Shown piece after piece: positions 63,298-64,000 of a DNA stretch of 64,000 bases (positions are counted from its first letter, which is position 1; each line of letters opens with the position of its first letter). The notes below the pieces were generated by a model. It made no database searches. It saw nothing but the letters and a program-made list of their open reading frames with translations, and was not told where the DNA came from. The DNA lies in assembly GCA_032158295.1 (NCBI GenBank), contig CM063264.1, forward strand, positions 1,550,001 to 1,614,000, read 5' to 3'. The stretch comes from Pycnopodia helianthoides (Eukaryota; Echinodermata; Asteroidea; Forcipulatida; Asteriidae). Made by a program: the position numbers and the translations under genes.

Positions 63298-64000
63298 ATT
63301 CAATCCAAGTTCCCAAACCACAAAATTGTAAATTTTATTCTTGATAGTCAACATTTATCAGGCATGATATTTGATCCCCCTGAAAAATATTTTACGGTTG
63401 ACCTACATAGGTTTAGACTATTTAAAAACTTTTTCGGACTACTAAAAAAAATCTGATTTACTGTGAGCACAGAAATTGGAATCAGATTTAAATGAGGAAG
63501 AATATCATGCCTGGTCAACGAATGACCCAAGGCCTGATTTAAAAAAAAAAAAAAGGTTGATTGTGTTCATAAAAGGCCTAGCTGTGTTCAAGGCAACAAT
63601 GCTGAGAATGTGTTAAACTAATGCTATTTTCCAAACCATGGCTCAGGCACCGTGCTACTGTTTGACGTTCCCTACAAAAAGTGGGTGTGTTTTCAAAAGT
63701 ACTGACTGAGCCTAAGCTGGAGTCCAAGCCAGAACCAAAGCCGAAGCTTCGGTCTCTTAAAGAGCCTAAAAGAGAACCATTAGTGTAGGTCTTGAACTAA
63801 AATTGAGAAAAAGTAGGTACTGGGCCTCGATGGAATATCTTTGTTTGCTTCCAAAATTGTTTTGGGATCAAATGCGGTGATGTATTGAGCCCACCTAGTC
63901 ACTGGTACTAGGGACTGCCACAAAGTACCGTACCTTCCAGGCTAGCATTGGTGCATGGGTTTCTTCTGTTTGTACAGCTGACACTGGTACAACAGACTGC
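63298..64000. other. NDUFA9 3' flank
   Basis: After the NDUFA9 stop I find no canonical AATAAA close by and no coding region. A fold-back element with arms around ATCAGGCATGATATT occupies about 63355-63515, followed by an A-run at 63541-63554. The rest to the end of the window is unassigned. Confidence 0.4.
63355..63515. repeat. fold-back element downstream of NDUFA9
   Basis: ATCAGGCATGATATTTGATC at the left and AAGAATATCATGCCTGGTCA at the right form terminal inverted repeats of about 15 bp, with an inner pair TGATTCCAATTTC / AATCAGATTT. Confidence 0.6.

Overview
This is a gene-rich but repeat-laden stretch of an animal nuclear genome. Coding sequence is broken into short GT-AG exons, and introns are packed with tRNA-derived SINEs, fold-back MITE-like elements and minisatellites. 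There are no operons or Shine-Dalgarno contexts. The repeat complement and the protein divergence from vertebrates suggest a marine invertebrate deuterostome, most likely an echinoderm such as a sea star. That placement is inference; the gene identities below are much firmer.

Layout. (1) 1758-43532, minus strand: one large gene for the XMAP215/ch-TOG/CKAP5 microtubule polymerase. I resolve 42 coding exons from ATG to stop, about 2,039 codons, with five TOG domains plus the conserved C-terminal domain. A 5'-UTR splice acceptor lies at 43588, and a candidate promoter and non-coding first exon lie near 51.86-51.98 kb. (2) 43.6-51.85 kb: the probable first intron, repeats only. (3) 52903-54816, plus strand: PGAP4 (TMEM246), two coding exons, a Golgi glycosyltransferase acting on GPI anchors. 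(4) 57743-58171, minus strand: TXNL4A/DIM1 (U5 snRNP 15 kDa), an uninterrupted 142-aa CDS with a 5'-UTR intron. (5) 59130-63297, plus strand: NDUFA9, a mitochondrial complex I subunit, 10 exons. TXNL4A and NDUFA9 are head to head with a YY1-like motif over the NDUFA9 start. The genes are unrelated housekeeping functions and not a pathway cluster.

The most important structural observation is that five places in three conserved genes need one extra base to keep frame. At each, a G/C homopolymer of 3-6 bases can absorb it. All exons and splice sites are otherwise intact, so this looks like homopolymer under-calling in the assembly and not pseudogenes. Also notable are two partial exon duplications inside CKAP5 (one triplicated 3' splice site, one duplicated 5' splice site), a 207-nt intron that is open and in frame, a 640-bp polypurine tract beside a 3' splice site, and about a dozen fold-back repeat families. 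I see no evidence for a previously undescribed biological system; the window is ordinary genes in a repeat-rich background.
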